Source: Coleofasciculus sp. FACHB-1120
GTDB lineage: Bacteria > Cyanobacteriota > Cyanobacteriia > Cyanobacteriales > FACHB-T130
Length of the DNA stretch: 64,000 nt
Assembly (NCBI RefSeq): GCF_014698845.1
Contig: NZ_JACJTV010000025.1
Span: 1-64,000 of the forward strand
Direction: 5' to 3'
In this document: positions 63,696 through 64,000 of the stretch, piece by piece
How positions within the stretch are numbered: the first letter of the stretch is position 1
Layout of the letters: each line of letters begins with the position of its first letter
Made by a program: the position numbers and the translations under genes
Notes under the pieces: generated by a model
The model's database searches: none
What the model was told of the DNA's origin: nothing
Seen by the model: only the letters and a program-made list of their open reading frames with translations

Positions 63696-63742
63696 TGCCA
63701 GGTAGCCCAGACCGAAACATATTCACTCAGGGCTACCTGGCA
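63696..63742. repeat. Perfect 13-bp inverted repeat between pilT and pilC
   Basis: TGCCAGGTAGCCC (63696-63708) and GGGCTACCTGGCA (63730-63742) pair exactly around a 21-nt loop. It lies 42 bp after pilT and 100 bp before pilC. There is no T run, so it may moderate rather than stop transcription into pilC. Confidence 0.8.
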
Positions 63743-63842
63743 GCCCTCAGCAGAAATTGTCAAAAACCTCCCCGGAACGACACCCTCCAATTACAAAAAT
63801 TTTCCTTTAAAAAGCCATTCTTCTTTCATTTAGAGGTGAGGT

Positions 63843-64000
63843 ATGCCTACCTATATTGCTGATGTTCGGGACTCTAAAGGAGCCGCTAAGAAAGACAAAA
63901 TTGTTGCCGACTCCCTTGGCAGCGCCCGCGACGCCCTACGCGAAAAATGGGTTTCTGTTGCAAATATCAAAGAAACTCAAAGCTTTGACCTGAGCAAATT
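63843..64000 (+). CDS. pilC: Type IV pilus inner-membrane platform protein PilC, partial
   Basis: The first 52 codons of a gene cut by the window end. The product starts MPTYIADVRDSKGAAKKDKI and continues VADSLGSARDALREKWVSVA, matching the start of the PilC/GspF platform protein, which holds PilB and PilT at the base of the pilus. A strong ribosome-binding site (GAGGTGAGGT) precedes the ATG at 63843. The order pilB-pilT-pilC supports the call. Confidence 0.9.
   Translation, partial: MPTYIADVRDSKGAAKKDKIVADSLGSARDALREKWVSVANIKETQSFDLSK

Noticed and set aside
1-64000. tRNA or rRNA genes
   Set aside because: No cloverleaf with a GTTCRANYC-type T arm and CCA-like end, and no rRNA core segment, was recognised by eye; a dedicated search could still find one.

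Overview
The window looks like a chromosomal segment of a cyanobacterium, probably a larger filamentous type. The palindrome GCGATCGC (HIP1) recurs throughout. Genes tied to oxygenic phototrophy are present: a Raf1 RuBisCO assembly chaperone, a Ycf37-like photosystem I assembly protein, a CpcT/CpeT-family protein, MenG (phylloquinone) and a GUN4-domain kinase. Pentapeptide-repeat, PEP-CTERM and ComFB-family proteins are typical of large cyanobacterial genomes. I see no tRNA, rRNA, CRISPR array or intact transposase gene.

Layout. 0-12 kb: a transposase remnant, pyruvate kinase, two exported pentapeptide-repeat proteins, a lipoprotein sugar dehydrogenase, an Rnl2-type RNA ligase, a DUF433/DUF5615 toxin-antitoxin-like pair, an exported CpcT-like protein, a photolyase apparently split over two genes, and an SLH-domain protein. 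12-14 kb: a membrane-anchored Ser/Thr kinase. 14.8-30.2 kb: an exopolysaccharide locus with a Wzc-like copolymerase/kinase, four glycosyltransferases, a Wzx-like flippase, a Wzy-like polymerase, a methyltransferase and an antiparallel GH74-like lipoprotein. The spacer after wzc carries a 123-bp tandem duplication. 30-35 kb: ycf37, an amino-acid-type binding protein, rplT/rpmI, a ComFB protein, galK and tspO. 35.5-40.4 kb: five consecutive PEP-CTERM proteins including two tandem paralogue pairs. 40.4-51.3 kb: a UvrD-type helicase, a GT-C membrane glycosyltransferase, a MITE-like element, raf1, a REC-GAF regulator, menG, a DUF445 protein and the GUN4 kinase. 51.3-54 kb: an accessory patch with a disrupted second GUN4 kinase whose middle is replaced by an antisense ORF. 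54-59.6 kb: the tightly coupled grpE-dnaK-dnaJ-tusA-rsgA block. 60.4 kb to the end: pilB-pilT-pilC for type IV pili.

How the genes fit together. The EPS locus contains the expected parts of a Wzx/Wzy-type pathway: length control, glycosyl transfer, flipping and polymerisation, plus a possible trimming enzyme. The PEP-CTERM block and type IV pilus genes add further surface functions. The chaperone block is a heat-shock set in which dnaJ, tusA and rsgA overlap by four bases each. The most unusual items are the split photolyase whose only four cysteines are arranged like an iron-sulfur cluster set, the disrupted GUN4 kinase with a perfect 21-bp fold-back, the 123-bp repeat ahead of the glycosyltransferases, a MITE-like element with perfect 15-bp ends, and a methyltransferase with an export signal. 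No complete new defence system or island was recognised.
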